Shown here piece after piece: positions 12,926-19,298 of a stretch of 30,421 bases of DNA. The position numbers and the translations under genes are program-made. Origin of the DNA: Salipiger abyssi (lineage in GTDB: Bacteria; Pseudomonadota; Alphaproteobacteria; Rhodobacterales; Rhodobacteraceae); assembly GCF_001975705.1 (NCBI RefSeq), contig NZ_CP015096.1, positions 1 through 30,421 of the forward strand. Direction: 5' to 3'. The notes beneath the pieces were generated by a model, which saw only the letters and a program-made list of their open reading frames with translations, did no database searches and was not told where the DNA came from. Within the stretch, counting starts at the first letter, position 1. Each line of letters starts with the position of its first letter.

Positions 12926-13231
12926 TTAGAAGAGCGAGAGCTGCCGCGAGGCTGCCACCTTGGCTTTCCATTCGGGCGAGGCTGCCGCCTCATCAAGCCA
13001 GGCGCGGGCATAGGCCACAGGACCGCCCAAGGCTTCGACTGCGTCCTTGTCGATGAAATGAGACCGATAGCCCGTGTCCGTGATCGGCAGCGGGGTCTTG
13101 TTCGCAGCATGGATTTCGAGATGGGCAATCGGGTAATAGGCGTCCTCGCCAAGCCAGTGCGGACACCATTTGACCAAGAGAGCGATGCCCTCCCAGTCCA
13201 TGTGATGATCGGTGGTGTCGAAGGCGCTCAT
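12926..13231 (-). CDS. Hypothetical protein ending in QLSLF
   Basis: A 101-residue protein, last of four overlapping minus-strand genes. MSAFDTTDHHMDWEGIALLVKWCPHWLGEDAYYPIAHLEIHA looks like a small beta-rich domain, TGYRSHFIDKDAVEALGGPVAYARAWLDEAA follows, and the C-terminus is RQLSLF. QLSLF is an exact match to the consensus motif that inserts in the DnaN sliding clamp pocket. Start and upstream stop overlap as ATGA at 13228-13231. No family name is known to me. A clamp-interacting role is inferred from five residues only. Confidence 0.72.
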   Translation of the reverse strand: MSAFDTTDHHMDWEGIALLVKWCPHWLGEDAYYPIAHLEIHAANKTPLPITDTGYRSHFIDKDAVEALGGPVAYARAWLDEAAASPEWKAKVAASRQLSLF

Positions 13232-13461
13232 GACGCGCCTCCCGCTACAATGCGAAACTCCTCGCGGTCGTAGCCGTTATCTGCGGGGCGTTGCCCCGCA
13301 GCGATCTCATCGGCGATCTCGGCGAAGAACTCGTCGAGGGCGGCTTGCGCCTCTTCGACGGTGGCGAAGGTTTCGGGCGCGATGGTGCCGTCTTCATGGT
13401 GAACCTGCCAGGTGTTCACCCATCCCTCACAGAACGTGTATTGCTGAACTTCGTAGGTCAT
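13228..13461 (-). CDS. Small hypothetical protein, 77 residues
   Basis: MTYEVQQYTFCEGWVNTWQVHHEDG opens a short beta-rich protein continuing TFATVEEAQAALDEFFAEIADEI, a strand-then-helix pattern seen in small plasmid proteins of unknown function. It overlaps its neighbours on both sides (ATGA at 13228-13231; start within the upstream gene end at 13458-13461), so all four genes from 14053 down to 12926 form one translationally coupled operon. Longer versions of this frame shadow the neighbouring gene. Confidence 0.7.
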   Translation of the reverse strand: MTYEVQQYTFCEGWVNTWQVHHEDGTIAPETFATVEEAQAALDEFFAEIADEIAAGQRPADNGYDREEFRIVAGGAS

Positions 13462-13697
13462 GCGGCACCTCCTGCGGGCACGCCCGCGTGATCGGTCAGC
13501 GCCATGTCCTCCGTGACGGAGACGAAGAGCGGGGTGATCCGGTACTCGCCGTCCTCGCCCGCAGGCGGGGTCACGGCGACGATGGCGGCGGCAGGCTGTC
13601 CGCCGATGAAGCAGGAAAACAGCGCGAAGTTGCTGTGTTCGCCGCTGGTCAGCGCCTCGAAGGCGCTGACGTGCTCGGGGCGGATATTCGTGCTCAT
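13458..13697 (-). CDS. Small hypothetical protein, 79 residues
   Basis: MSTNIRPEHVSAFEALTSGEHSNFALFSCFIGGQPAAAIVAV is followed by EYRITPLFVSVTEDM. The pattern matches uncharacterised plasmid proteins I recall only as hypothetical. Start at 13697 overlaps the DUF2958 stop (ATGA, 13694-13697). The longer frame to 13865 runs inside that gene. It probably works together with DUF2958 and the next two genes, as the stop/start overlaps allow one transcript with coupled translation. Confidence 0.7.
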   Translation of the reverse strand: MSTNIRPEHVSAFEALTSGEHSNFALFSCFIGGQPAAAIVAVTPPAGEDGEYRITPLFVSVTEDMALTDHAGVPAGGAA

Positions 13698-14053
13698 GCG
13701 ATGATCCTCCCTGCTGCGCGGGCCTGGTCGGCATAGGTGGTCAGCCGATGCCTGGCCTTGAAATGAAGGTCGCGCTCGATGGGCATTCCGAGCCTGCCGC
13801 GCGCGGATTCGATCTCGCTGATCCGAACACTGCCAAGCTCGGGGCAGCCGACGCCAAGGTCGCACAGGCCAAAGGCGATGTCGGGATCGTCAGGGTCGAT
13901 CTCGGAGAGAAGCCAGGTCGCTGCGCCATCAGGCGTGAAGAGCTTCACCACAGGAAAGAAATCGTGGGTGTCGCCGTCATCGGCCATCCTTTCGGCGTTA
14001 GCCCGCCCGTTCTCGGCGAGCTTCTCGATGATGGGTTGGGGGAACAGTTTCAT
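13694..14053 (-). CDS. DUF2958-domain protein
   Basis: A 119-residue protein of the DUF2958 family, common on conjugative and mobilizable plasmids and without a known biochemical role. The hallmark block runs FFPVVKLFTPDGAATWLLSEIDPDDPDIAFGLCDLG (32-67), then ELGSVRISE and MPIERDLHF. ATG 14053 is chosen because similarity starts near MKLFPQP and AGGAG lies about 9 bases upstream. The longer frame to 14179 would translate the conserved leader repeat. It is the first gene of a four-gene overlapping operon. Copy B of the bipartite repeat lies 86 bases upstream. Confidence 0.8.
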   Translation of the reverse strand: MKLFPQPIIEKLAENGRANAERMADDGDTHDFFPVVKLFTPDGAATWLLSEIDPDDPDIAFGLCDLGVGCPELGSVRISEIESARGRLGMPIERDLHFKARHRLTTYADQARAAGRIIA

Positions 14054-14138
14054 AAGGGTCGTCTCCTCTTTCGTTTCGGTTTCTCGTCCTCTCGGACGCG
14101 AAAGAGGCAGACAGGCCGCAGGAGCCTGAAGGAGCACA

Positions 14139-14184
14139 GGGGTAACACGGTCGGGGCCTGCCCCGAGTGGTGCGGGCACCCCTT
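14139..14184 (-). repeat. Leader repeat, copy B
   Basis: GGGGTAACACGGTC (14139-14152), hairpin GGGGC-CT-GCCCC (14153-14164), then GAGTGGTGCGGGCA (14165-14178) and CCCC (14179-14182). The 14-base flanks are identical to copy A at 12763-12806. The hairpin differs in sequence and length but still pairs, a covariation-like pattern. Confidence 0.6.
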
Positions 14185-14513
14185 GATCCGAAGGCGCGGC
14201 CTGTCAGATCAGCGGACTAGACTAGAGGACAGATACCTAAGCGGGAGACGTTGCCCTGTCGGTGAAACGGCCGCACCCTGCGAAGGCGCGCGCACGTGCG
14301 GGAGCCAGATGCCGGAAAACCCAAGATGTCGGGGACATGGTTACGGCTGGCGGCAAGCGCGGCAGCCGTGGCGGGCGAGATGCCCTGACCGAAAGAAGAA
14401 CTCCGCATCTCCCGCTGCAAGCGGCGGTTCAGCGACCGGAGTTGATGATCACCACCCGAAGGGGCGATCCAGTTGGGGAGGCGAAGACGCTATGTGCGGC
14501 TTCAGCGGCCACG
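14185..14513. other. Intergenic stretch with no supported gene
   Basis: These 329 bases hold several GC-rich open frames on both strands, but none has a ribosome site plus family-like sequence. No promoter stood out. It may be the long untranslated region between the gene at 14514-14723 and the DUF2958 operon, or a decayed gene. Confidence 0.3.
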
Positions 14514-14723
14514 TCAGCGCAGCCGTTTCTTCATGCGCTCGATCTGTTCGGGCGTGCCCTCGAAGGTGTATCCGTCGCGGGTCTTCTTCATCCGCACGCC
14601 GGGACCGGCAGCCTTTTTCAGGTTGTCTTCGACCTGCTTTTCCATGCTGCGCGTCAGCTCACGCTGAAGCTGGGATGCGGACGTGATTTTGCGGCCACCC
14701 AGCCGCATTTCGATGCCAGCCAT
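14514..14723 (-). CDS. Small hypothetical basic protein, 69 residues
   Basis: MAGIEMRLGGRKITSASQLQRELTRSMEKQVEDNLKKAAG, then MKKTRDGYTFEGTPEQIERMKKRLR. A short basic protein with a long amphipathic helix (about 15-40) and a beta segment (GYTFEGTPEQIERMKKRL) that resembles nucleic-acid or protein-binding adaptors, but I cannot assign a family. AAAGGAA lies 6 bases before the ATG, and the gene follows DUF2188 by 17 bases on the same strand. Confidence 0.65.
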   Translation of the reverse strand: MAGIEMRLGGRKITSASQLQRELTRSMEKQVEDNLKKAAGPGVRMKKTRDGYTFEGTPEQIERMKKRLR

Positions 14724-14740
14724 TGGCTGTTCCTTTCGTG

Positions 14741-14965
14741 TCAGCCCTTCGGAGGGAAGGGATCGTTGCCGTAGGTGTTACGCTCGCGGATGCGACCGTT
14801 CTCGCCGTGGATGAGCATCTCGCTGCCCTGGCGAATAGCGGATTCCCGCGCGGCCGCGATGGCCTCGCGCTGCGTGCCGTGGACAGAAGACGCGCGCTCA
14901 TTGCCCGCTCCTTTCACTGCCCAACCGCTCTCATGCGGCACAACATGCTGATTTTTCTTAGACAT
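14741..14965 (-). CDS. DUF2188-domain protein
   Basis: A 74-residue protein matching DUF2188: SKKNQHVVPHESGWAVKGAGNERASSVHGTQREAIAAARE, a strand-rich HVVP...GWAVK...A..VH.TQ.EAI..A repeat unit, then the usual finish SEMLIHGENGRIRERNTYGNDPFPPKG. Function is unknown. ATG 14965 is chosen because GAGG lies 6 bases upstream. ATG 14977 would bury it. The gene diverges from the HTH-ImmA gene, sharing about 108 bp of control region. Confidence 0.85.
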   Translation of the reverse strand: MSKKNQHVVPHESGWAVKGAGNERASSVHGTQREAIAAARESAIRQGSEMLIHGENGRIRERNTYGNDPFPPKG

Positions 14966-14990
14966 TTCAAACCTCATATGTCGATTTCGG

Positions 14991-15019
14991 TTGACGATTC
15001 TCCAACCTTGTGTTTAAAT
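14991..15019 (+). promoter_or_regulatory. Promoter of the HTH-ImmA/PIN operon
   Basis: TTGACG (14991-14996) and TTAAAT (15014-15019) are 17 bases apart, with AT-rich DNA and GGGAGAGG (15063-15070) before the ATG at 15074. The divergent DUF2188 gene starts 26 bases upstream, so a repressor here could control both. Confidence 0.6.
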
Positions 15020-15073
15020 ATACAGTAGTAAATGGCGTTTATCAACCACAACAATAACCGCCGGGAGAGGACC

Positions 15074-16153
15074 ATGTTCGGACAAAGACTGCGACTTGCC
15101 CGCAAGCGGGCGGGTCTATCCATGCAAGCGCTCGCGGAGCGCGTAACCCCAAGCGTGTCAGCGCAGGCCATCAGCAAATACGAGGCGGACAAGATGATGC
15201 CGTCCTCGTCGGTGCTGGTCGGCCTCGGCAAGGCGCTCGGCGTGTCGCTGGACTTTCTGCTCGGCGGGCAGGTCGAAGCCCTGGAAAGCGTCGAGTGGCG
15301 GAAAAACTCGACCGCCTCGGCGCAGGATCGCGCGATGGCCGAAGCCATCGTGATCGAGAAGCTCGAAGACTATCTCGCCATCGAGGACATCCTCGATCTG
15401 CACCTTGCCGATGACCCTTTTGCCGATCTGCGCGTGGATCAGGTCACCGATGAGGAGGCCATCGACGCCAAGGCGCGAGACGTGCGGCGCGAGTGGAAAC
15501 TCGGGATCGACCCGATCCCGAGTATGACCGCCCTGCTCGAAGACAAGGGGCTCAAGGTCATCGAGGCCGATCTTCCCGAACGGATCAACGGGCTGGCCTG
15601 TCATGTCGAACGGGCGGAAGGCGCGCCGACTGAAGTGATCGTCGTCTCGCGGCACACCAATGTCGAGCGCAAGCGCTTCAACCTCGCTCATGAGCTCGCA
15701 CACCGCATCATCATCGAAACCGGCAATGCCGCGCTGAAGAAGGAACCAACCATGCACCGCTTTGCGGGGGCATTCCTGATCCCGCGCGAACATCTCGAAG
15801 AGGAAGCGGGCAAGAACCGTCACGGCATGACCTGGATCGAGATCATGCGGCTCAAGCGCACCTATGGCGTCTCCGCCGCCGCGATGCTCGTGCGTCTCGG
15901 CCAGGTGGGCATCCTGTCGAAGAGCGCCGTGGAGTATGCCTTCAAGACCTATGCGCGCGGCTGGCGGCGCGAAGAGCCGCAGCCTATCGGTCCAGGCGAG
16001 GGGTTCGCGGCCTTCGAGAAGCCGCAACGCTTCGAGCGCCTCGTCTGGCGCGCTCTGGGCGAAGAGATGATTTCCCCCGTGCGGGCGGCGCAGATGCTCG
16101 GCCTCCCCTTGAGCGTTGTCGAACGCGACATCAGGGGGCCGCGTGACCAGTGA
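15074..16153 (+). CDS. XRE-family HTH fused to ImmA/IrrE metallopeptidase
   Basis: A 359-residue protein. Residues 1-65 are an XRE helix-turn-helix (FGQRLRLARKRAGLSMQALAER, SAQAISKYEADKMMPSS, GLGKALGVSLDFLLGG). Residues about 150-290 are the COG2856/DUF955 zinc-peptidase domain with HELAH at 206-210. The family senses stress and cleaves repressors, as in ImmR/ImmA control of ICEBs1. Here sensor and DNA-binding parts are one chain. The C-terminal part (PQRFERLVWRALGEEMISPVRAAQMLG) looks like another small helical DNA-binding region. ATG 15074 follows GGGAGAGG, and the track of 14 residues upstream has no ribosome site. It overlaps the PIN-like gene by four bases, the usual layout of toxin-antitoxin-like HTH-ImmA/PIN pairs. 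Confidence 0.88.
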   Translation: MFGQRLRLARKRAGLSMQALAERVTPSVSAQAISKYEADKMMPSSSVLVGLGKALGVSLDFLLGGQVEALESVEWRKNSTASAQDRAMAEAIVIEKLEDYLAIEDILDLHLADDPFADLRVDQVTDEEAIDAKARDVRREWKLGIDPIPSMTALLEDKGLKVIEADLPERINGLACHVERAEGAPTEVIVVSRHTNVERKRFNLAHELAHRIIIETGNAALKKEPTMHRFAGAFLIPREHLEEEAGKNRHGMTWIEIMRLKRTYGVSAAAMLVRLGQVGILSKSAVEYAFKTYARGWRREEPQPIGPGEGFAAFEKPQRFERLVWRALGEEMISPVRAAQMLGLPLSVVERDIRGPRDQ

Positions 16154-16656
16154 CCTGTGTTGTTGTCAATGATGCGTCCTGCCTGATCGACCTGAAGAAG
16201 GGGGAGTTGCTGCATGTCCTGCTGCGGCTGCCCTATCGGTTCATCGTGCCGCTACCGATCCGTGAGGAGGAGCTGCTCGATTTCACGGCGCAGGAATGGC
16301 GGATGCTCGAAGATGGTGGCCTCGCCACCTATGACCTTCCGAGTGAAGAGGTCGGACAGGTCTTCGCGCTGAAGCGCGAGCATAGCCGCCTGTCGGCCAA
16401 TGACTGCTTCGCCCTCGTCACAACAACCTGCCAGGAGAACGGCATCCTCCTGACGGGCGACAACCTTTTGCGGAAGGTGGCAACGGCGCGCGCCGTGCGG
16501 GTTCACGGGGTTCTTTGGATCATCGACGAGCTGCACGGCGCGCGAGCTTGCGAGACCGATCACCTCATCTCCGCCCTGCAAGTCTGGCGGGCGGATGATG
16601 CAGTCTTCCTGCCTCCTGCCGAGATCGACAAGCGGCTGCGCCGTCTCGGGGCATAG
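16150..16656 (+). CDS. PIN-like domain protein, probable toxin partner of HTH-ImmA
   Basis: A 168-residue protein with a PIN-like outline: VVVNDASCLIDLKKGELL at the start (D8, D14), IREEELLDF near 38-45, SANDCFALVTT with D85 and ILLTGDNLLRKVA with D104. Four spaced acidic residues of this kind form the metal site of PIN ribonucleases (DUF3368/VapC-like). GTG 16150 overlaps the upstream TGA (GTGA), so it is coupled to the HTH-ImmA gene. Such pairs have been seen as toxin-antitoxin or phage-response modules. Whether the peptidase restrains or activates the nuclease here is unknown. Confidence 0.75.
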   Translation: MTCVVVNDASCLIDLKKGELLHVLLRLPYRFIVPLPIREEELLDFTAQEWRMLEDGGLATYDLPSEEVGQVFALKREHSRLSANDCFALVTTTCQENGILLTGDNLLRKVATARAVRVHGVLWIIDELHGARACETDHLISALQVWRADDAVFLPPAEIDKRLRRLGA

Positions 16657-16663
16657 CCTCTGG

Positions 16664-16679
16664 GGGGGTCTCTTCCCCC
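16664..16679 (+). terminator. Possible terminator after the PIN-like gene
   Basis: GGGGG (16664-16668) and CCCCC (16675-16679) pair around TCTCTT, 8 bases after the stop. The following TGTCCTGATTTC is a poor T tract, so termination may be partial. Confidence 0.35.
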
Positions 16680-16877
16680 TGTCCTGATTTCAATTTCTGC
16701 TCCTACCGTCTGCCAGATCATGGAACGCTGGCGGCAAGGCGCTACGGTACGCCTCCTGCCATGTTCATTTCGGCCTTGCTCAGGCGAAGCCTGTGGCGCG
16801 CGGTGCCTCAGCGCCGCATGAAGTCCGGCCTGCCCTCTTGCCGTGAATTGAAACCTTACGGGAGAAGGAGAACCGCC

Positions 16878-17081
16878 ATGATCCAAGCCATGTCCCTCGA
16901 CAACCTGCACAACCTATCTGACGCTGCCCTCTGGGCGCTGTTCGATGAAACCCACGCCGTGCTCGAAGAGCTGCCCTGCGGTTCCTGGGAGCGCGGCATC
17001 GCGCTCGCGAACCTGCGCGCGATCATGAGCGTCATGGAAGAGCGCCGCCGCCTCCAAGCCTCTGCGGATATGCCCCGCTGA
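16878..17081 (+). CDS. Small hypothetical protein, 67 residues
   Basis: MIQAMSLDNLHNLSDAALWALFDETHAVLEELP, then ERGIALANLRAIMSVMEERRRL. A helical protein of unknown role. The pattern of two amphipathic helices resembles small plasmid proteins annotated only as hypothetical. GGAGAAGGAG ends 7 bases before the ATG at 16878, a strong ribosome site that favours this start over the frame opening at 16761. It converges on the gene at 17084 with two bases between the stops. Confidence 0.6.
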   Translation: MIQAMSLDNLHNLSDAALWALFDETHAVLEELPCGSWERGIALANLRAIMSVMEERRRLQASADMPR

Positions 17082-17083
17082 GG

Positions 17084-17638
17084 CTATTTCGCGGCCTCGG
17101 CCGCTTCCTCCCGCTCCTCGGGAAGAGGGACATTCATGTCCTCGGCCCCGATGGCAATGCCACGCTCGACAAGAGCGTTATAGGCGGCGGCGGTGAGCCC
17201 CGGCGTTCCGGCCGCATGAAGACGGCGAATGGCGAAATGCGGGTTGAGGATGACCGCGTGAGAAAACTCTCCGGCGGTGCCTGCCGCGATGCGGATAAAC
17301 CCGAGCTTGGCAAGTTCTCTCATCCGCTCCTTCCAGGAGCGCACCGCCCGCTGGCCGGTGTAACCCGAATGAAAGGCGAGCTCGTCCGCGTTCTGCAAGC
17401 TGACATACATCTCGTCGAACGCCTGCCCCCAAAGGGCGAGATAGGTCATCGAGGTGCGCTTGCTGCCCGGTGCCAGGTCATCAATGATGTTCATGATCAG
17501 TGGCATCGTGCGCGGGACGGAGGTGAAGCCGTCATAGACATTGCGGTGCCACAGATCGTCGGGAGACAGGTCAGGCCAGAGCCGCGTGCGAAGGTCTGTG
17601 ATTTTCTTGGAAATTTTCTTCTTGGGTGTCCTGACCAT
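17084..17638 (-). CDS. Hypothetical winged-helix-like plasmid protein
   Basis: A 184-residue protein: a lysine-rich start (RTPKKKISKKITDLRTRLWPDLSPDDLWHR), then VPRTMPLIMNIIDDLAPGSKRTSMTYLALWGQAFDEMYVSL, then SGYTGQRAVRSWKERMRELAKLGFIRIAAG, which looks like the recognition and wing segment of a winged helix, and an acidic tail. Proteins with this sequence recur on alphaproteobacterial plasmids and may control replication or transfer genes, but I know no demonstrated role. ATG 17638 follows GAGG. The longer frame to 17791 would read through the 17664-17688 hairpin. Upstream lies a 400-bp region with three strong inverted repeats. Confidence 0.6.
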   Translation of the reverse strand: MVRTPKKKISKKITDLRTRLWPDLSPDDLWHRNVYDGFTSVPRTMPLIMNIIDDLAPGSKRTSMTYLALWGQAFDEMYVSLQNADELAFHSGYTGQRAVRSWKERMRELAKLGFIRIAAGTAGEFSHAVILNPHFAIRRLHAAGTPGLTAAAYNALVERGIAIGAEDMNVPLPEEREEAAEAAK

Positions 17639-18003
17639 GGGAGCCTCATATGCTAAAGGGGACGGGCTGAAGTGTGGACCTTCAGCCCTGTCGTCGGTGA
17701 TTGCGGCGGTGCGAGGTTTGGACGCTCGCTCCGATGTTGATCCTCTCATCGGCGACAAGGCTAATATGCGCGCAAAACCGTTTATTTTCAAATGCTTAGA
17801 TCTCGCGCCTTGGGCTTTGAAGCCGCTTTTCGGATTAATCTGAAAAGCGGGGATGGCGAAAATCGCGCTAACTCAACATCTGAGTTGGCGAAACCCTACC
17901 TGAAAACCGCCGCGAAACCAACGCCGTAGAGGGTTTGGGTGGTGCTCGACGTTATCACGGTTCTCGCGCGTCCTCGCGGTGCTCGCTGTGATCGGGGCGA
18001 AAA
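17639..18003. other. Gene-free region with three clustered inverted repeats
   Basis: No gene is supported. GGGCTGAAG (17664-17672) pairs with CTTCAGCCC (17680-17688). A 28-bp near-palindrome spans 17823-17850 with 13 of 14 positions matching and outer arms CCGCTTTTC/GAAAAGCGG. AACTCA (17870-17875) pairs with TGAGTT (17881-17886). Such clustering suggests a protein-binding or single-strand structure, for example a single-strand replication origin or a regulatory site for the gene at 17084-17638. Confidence 0.45.
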
Positions 18004-18056
18004 CCCCCTCCCCCGTGCCGGAAAGAGGGGGTGAAGAGGCGGCCTATTCGGCCGCC
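18004..18056 (-). terminator. Tandem terminator hairpins at the ardC end
   Basis: GGCGGCC (18038-18044) pairs with GGCCGCC (18050-18056) across the ardC stop. Further downstream on the minus strand CCCCCTC/GAGGGGG (arms at 18025-18031 and 18004-18010) is followed by TTTTCG. The second hairpin is the likelier intrinsic terminator of ardC. Confidence 0.6.
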
Positions 18057-18973
18057 ATCGCTTGGGTCTCTTCGCTCTCGGGCTGAAGGCTGGCGAGGAA
18101 GTCGCTGGCCTTGGCAGCCGCGCTTGCGGCGGCGAAGATGGCTTTCTTGTCGCCTTTCATGATGCGTAGCCAGTGGTCGATATAGGCGGCGTGGTCGGGG
18201 CGCGGCTCCGCCGTGATCCCCAGATCGGCGCAGAGGAAGGCCGCACCGATCTCCGCGACCAGCTCTTCCATCGCATAGGCGTCATCGCCGAAGCGCTCGC
18301 CGAACTCACGCGCCATGCGGGATTCCGCGCCCGTCCAGTGGGTCAGCTCGTGCAGGAGCACGGCATACCAGCTTTCCGTGGCGGTGCTCGTGTCCGTGTC
18401 CTTGAAGCGGAAGCGGTCGGGCATGGTGATACTGTCATGGGTGCGGTGATAGAAGGCACTGTCACCGCCCTCGGTGACACTCGCCCCCGTGCCCTGAATG
18501 AAGGCGTCAGCCGCCGCGATAGGGTCGATGGGATCGGCGGCCGCGTCGATCTCTTCGCGCTCGTAGCCGTCCACCTGCTCGACGTTGAAGACGCGGGAGG
18601 CTTTGACCATGAAGCGGCGGTCGAAATTGGTCAGGCCGTCTTCCCGCTCTTCGTCATCGCGCTCGAACTCCTTGTAGAAGATGATGAGCGAGGATTTCTC
18701 GCCTTTGCGGACCTGTGCGCCACGGTCCTGCCATTGGCGGTAGGTGCCCCAGAGCCCCTCGGCGTAGCCGCTCGTCGCGGCCGCAGCCCAGAGGGCAACC
18801 GTGTTGACGCCGCGATAGGCGTTGCCCGTCGAGATGTTCTTCGGGCGCGTGATCGCCGCGCCGCTCGTGTGCCAGGGCATGGCAACCTGCCCCGCCCCCG
18901 CCTCAATGGCGGTGATGATCTGGTTGGTAACGGCTTCATAGACATCGAAGCGCTTCTTGGTCTTGGTGGGCAT
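18044..18973 (-). CDS. ardC: ArdC-like antirestriction protein (zincin-like metallopeptidase fold)
   Basis: A 309-residue protein. Residues 1-130 form the ssDNA-binding N-terminal ArdC domain (DVYEAVTNQIITAIEAG, GNAYRGVNTVALW, GTYRQWQDRGAQVRKGEKSSLIIFYKEF). The C-terminal domain has HELTHWTG (HExxH at 208-212) and EELVAEIGAAFL (236-247), the zincin motifs of the DUF1738 family. ArdC proteins protect incoming single-stranded plasmid DNA from type I enzymes. ATG 18973 follows GAGGAGA. The frame to 19012 would include the leader. It lies downstream of the restriction operon on the same strand, with its own 325-bp leader carrying a block shared with the gene at 12453. Protection of self DNA versus recipient enzymes cannot be told apart from sequence. 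Confidence 0.88.
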   Translation of the reverse strand: MPTKTKKRFDVYEAVTNQIITAIEAGAGQVAMPWHTSGAAITRPKNISTGNAYRGVNTVALWAAAATSGYAEGLWGTYRQWQDRGAQVRKGEKSSLIIFYKEFERDDEEREDGLTNFDRRFMVKASRVFNVEQVDGYEREEIDAAADPIDPIAAADAFIQGTGASVTEGGDSAFYHRTHDSITMPDRFRFKDTDTSTATESWYAVLLHELTHWTGAESRMAREFGERFGDDAYAMEELVAEIGAAFLCADLGITAEPRPDHAAYIDHWLRIMKGDKKAIFAAASAAAKASDFLASLQPESEETQAMAAE

Positions 18974-19298
18974 GTCGTCTCTCCTCGTCTTGGGCTTTGG
19001 CCAGCGCCCCATGCGCGGCCTTGACGGGGACGGATCAGACGGCGGGAGACGGGCGGCGCACCCGAAGGGCGTTCCGAAGGAAAAGACGGCGAAGGGGGTG
19101 TTTTTTGGAGGGCGGGGAATGCCGCGCGCGGCAGGCGAAAAAACTCCCCTGCGCGCCGTTGCGCCATCGACCGGCTCCCGCTGTCACGTTCACCGTGGAT
19201 CAAGGCCGTGCATGGGCGCGAGCGCCTTCACAGCCCTCCTCAAAGACGAAGGAGAGATGACCGGCCAAGACCGGCGCTGCTGCGAATGAAGCTGGCCG
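18974..19298 (-). promoter_or_regulatory. ardC leader with shared block
   Basis: GCGGCCTTGACGGGGACG (19015-19032) matches 17 of 18 bases at 12713-12730, and GACGGGCGG (19048-19056) matches 12750-12758 at nearly the same distance. A GC palindrome GCCGCGCGCGGC lies near 19122-19133. No gene is supported in this stretch. It should contain the ardC promoter, though I see no clear -35/-10 pair. Confidence 0.5.

Noticed and set aside
14262..14774. A 170-codon plus-strand frame between DUF2958 and DUF2188
   Set aside because: It overlaps two supported minus-strand genes, has no ribosome site and no recognisable sequence.
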